A DNA stretch of 6,856 nt, from positions 1 to 6,856 of the forward strand of contig CAYNGH010000172.1 of NCBI GenBank assembly GCA_964396845.1. The letters run 5' to 3'. Source of the stretch: CAYNGH01 sp964396845 (GTDB taxonomy: Bacteria > Vulcanimicrobiota > JAJTBE01 > CAYNGH01). Shown here piece after piece: positions 5,327-6,856 of this stretch (the stretch's first letter is position 1; each line of letters begins with the position of its first letter). The notes below the pieces were generated by a model. The model was not told the DNA's origin. It saw nothing but the letters and a program-made list of their open reading frames with translations, and made no database searches. The translations under genes and the position numbers were made by a program.

Positions 5327-6808
5327 ATGACCCCCATAAAGGATGACAGCATAAAACAACTTATATCCCGAATCCCCACGGATTTTCTGAAGAAGCATCA
5401 GATTCTTCCCCTGGAGGGAGGATCCAACGGCATTATTCGTGTAGGCATCACCGGCCCCAGAGGAATGGAAATGCTGGAAGATATCCGGCTGATGCTTCAG
5501 GCTGATGTACGGCCTGTGATTCTTTCCAACGAAGAGATCGAAGAAGGCCTGCGCTCCCTGATGGGAGAACGCCTGGGAGAATCAGATGAAGAAGAGTCCC
5601 TGATCCTTTCCGAGGATGAATCCCAGGACCTCCTGTCGGTGAGCCGGGATGCTCCCATCATAAGCCTTGTCAACTCTCTTTTTCTAAAGGCTGTAAGCAC
5701 CCGGGCCAGTGATATTCACATTGAACCATACGAAAAAGAAGCCAAGGTCCGGATGCGTATTGACGGCATCCTCCACGAGATTCTCACCCTTTCCCGGACA
5801 AGATTCACCTCGGTCACCGCCCGGATTAAAGTCATGTCCAAGCTGAACCTGGCAGAATCCCGGCTTCCCCAGGATGGCCGTATCCGCCTCCGGGCAGGGG
5901 ATAAAACCATCGATGTTCGTGTTTCCACGGTGCCGACCCTCTTCGGCGAAAGAATAGTCATGCGGCTTTTGGATATGACCCAGCGGATCCTTACCCTGGA
6001 AGAGGTGGGGCTTCTGGATGAACAGTTTGACAAGGTGGGAGGTCTTATCAAGAACCCCTACGGCCTTATACTGGTGACAGGCCCCACGGGATCGGGAAAG
6101 TCCACCACCCTTTACGCGGTGCTTCAGGAGGTCCACACTCCCCAGCGGAATGTGATCACCATCGAAGACCCTGTTGAATACCAGATATCGGGCATCGGAC
6201 AGATACAGGTGAACCCCAGGATCGGTCTTTCCTTTGCCAACGGACTTCGCTCCATCCTCCGGCAGGACCCTGACGTGGTGATGGTGGGGGAAATCCGGGA
6301 CGAGGAAACCGCGGACATTGCCATTCACGCATCCCTGACAGGACACCTGGTCCTTTCCACCCTTCACACCAACGACGCCCCCACAGGAGTTACCCGGCTC
6401 ATGGACATGGGAGTTCAGGGGTATCTTATCTCCTCGTCCCTGTTAGGAGTCGTGGCCCAGAGGCTTGTCCGCCGGCTTTGCCCCCACTGCAAACAGCCAT
6501 ATACTCCCGATGCCCAGCAACTGGTGCGCTTGAACATTGATCCCCGCAAGGTGGCTTCCGCCAGCTTCTTTCAGCCGGGAGGATGCCAGCGTTGCATCAA
6601 CACCGGCTATTACGGCAGGACAGGTATTTTCGAGGTGCTAACCGTGGACGAGGATATGCGGAGTCTTATCACCCGATCCGGCGAAACCGTCAAGATACGC
6701 CAGCTGGCCATTCAGAAGGGCATGAGCAGTCTTCAGAAAGACGGCATCAACAAGGCGATCAGGGGAATCACCAGTCTTGAAGAAGTCTTGCAGGCTACCA
6801 GCATCTGA
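5327..6808 (+). CDS. gspE: type II secretion assembly ATPase GspE
   Basis: 493 residues, normal for GspE. This cytoplasmic hexameric ATPase drives pseudopilus assembly in type II secretion. The N-terminal part (about 15-75) has RIPTDFLKKHQILPL, as in T2SSE N-terminal domains. The ATPase core has Walker A GPTGSGKST (252-260), the Asp box ITIEDPVEY (277-285), Walker B around DPDVVMVGEIRD (314-325) and the His box LTGHLVLSTLHTND (337-350). Four cysteines in two CxxC pairs (385/388 and 420/423) form the zinc-binding element typical of GspE and PilB. PilB is usually longer, and the GspD and GspN neighbours favour GspE. No other start is possible after the in-frame TGA at 5312. The ATG lacks a well-placed Shine-Dalgarno site: the nearest, AGAGAGG, is 16 bases away. 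Expression probably depends on translation arriving from gspD. Confidence 0.95.
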   Translation: MTPIKDDSIKQLISRIPTDFLKKHQILPLEGGSNGIIRVGITGPRGMEMLEDIRLMLQADVRPVILSNEEIEEGLRSLMGERLGESDEEESLILSEDESQDLLSVSRDAPIISLVNSLFLKAVSTRASDIHIEPYEKEAKVRMRIDGILHEILTLSRTRFTSVTARIKVMSKLNLAESRLPQDGRIRLRAGDKTIDVRVSTVPTLFGERIVMRLLDMTQRILTLEEVGLLDEQFDKVGGLIKNPYGLILVTGPTGSGKSTTLYAVLQEVHTPQRNVITIEDPVEYQISGIGQIQVNPRIGLSFANGLRSILRQDPDVVMVGEIRDEETADIAIHASLTGHLVLSTLHTNDAPTGVTRLMDMGVQGYLISSSLLGVVAQRLVRRLCPHCKQPYTPDAQQLVRLNIDPRKVASASFFQPGGCQRCINTGYYGRTGIFEVLTVDEDMRSLITRSGETVKIRQLAIQKGMSSLQKDGINKAIRGITSLEEVLQATSI

Positions 6809-6809
6809 T

Positions 6810-6856
6810 ATGATTGGGGAACCTATGGAGCACAAACCCGTTACCCGGCCCCTGAC
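6810..6856 (+). CDS. possible next gene of the secretion operon, cut by the window edge
   Basis: After the gspE stop, only one plus-strand frame has both an ATG and no stop before the edge. It can start at 6810 or at 6825. The latter has GGGGA four bases upstream and reads MEHKPVTRPL. In most type II secretion operons gspF follows gspE, but these residues do not look like the usual GspF start. The product cannot be named from about 15 codons. Confidence 0.35.
   Translation, partial: MIGEPMEHKPVTRPL

Noticed and set aside
4693..5379. 228-codon minus-strand frame opposite gspD
   Set aside because: It is antisense to conserved secretin codons, has no recognisable domain and is explained by codon bias of gspD.
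5684..6367. 227-codon minus-strand frame opposite gspE
   Set aside because: It is antisense to the conserved ATPase core and resembles no family.

Overview
The window holds two opposed gene groups around a short divergent intergenic gap at about 2399-2513. The left part (1-2398) reads on the minus strand. The right part (2514-6856) reads on the plus strand.

Minus strand, in order of transcription: a SpoU/TrmH-family RNA 2'-O-methyltransferase (1529-2323, possibly from 2395/2398); a small self-contained unit made of a sigma70-type promoter (1484-1512), a ribosome binding site, a 33-residue YqzL-like protein (1337-1438) and a hairpin terminator (1235-1273); then a seven-bladed YncE-like beta-propeller lipoprotein (30-1097). 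The propeller gene has a 142-base leader region with a 30-base near-perfect palindrome and a tandemly duplicated Shine-Dalgarno segment. A further minus-strand gene may start at base 13 and run off the left edge.

Plus strand: the start of a type II secretion operon in the order gspN-like (2514-3248), gspD outer-membrane secretin (3250-5283) and gspE assembly ATPase (5327-6808). Another reading frame then runs off the right edge from about 6810. GspE powers assembly of the periplasmic pseudopilus from the cytoplasm, GspD forms the outer-membrane channel, and the GspN-like protein is a single-pass inner-membrane protein with a periplasmic beta-rich domain. The three genes are packed tightly (1-base and 43-base gaps) and are probably co-transcribed. 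A nine-codon reading frame fills the gspD-gspE gap.

Organism: strong Shine-Dalgarno sites, a TTG start and a YqzL-like gene (a family known from Firmicutes/Bacillota) point to a Firmicute, while gspD and gspN imply an outer membrane. The simplest inference is a diderm (two-membrane) Firmicute or a relative. A deltaproteobacterium-like lineage is the main alternative. I recognise no mobile element, CRISPR array, tRNA or rRNA. The machinery is known, so I do not claim a new system; the most noteworthy points are the tiny YqzL-like cistron, the palindrome upstream of the propeller gene, and the in-frame stop ahead of gspE.
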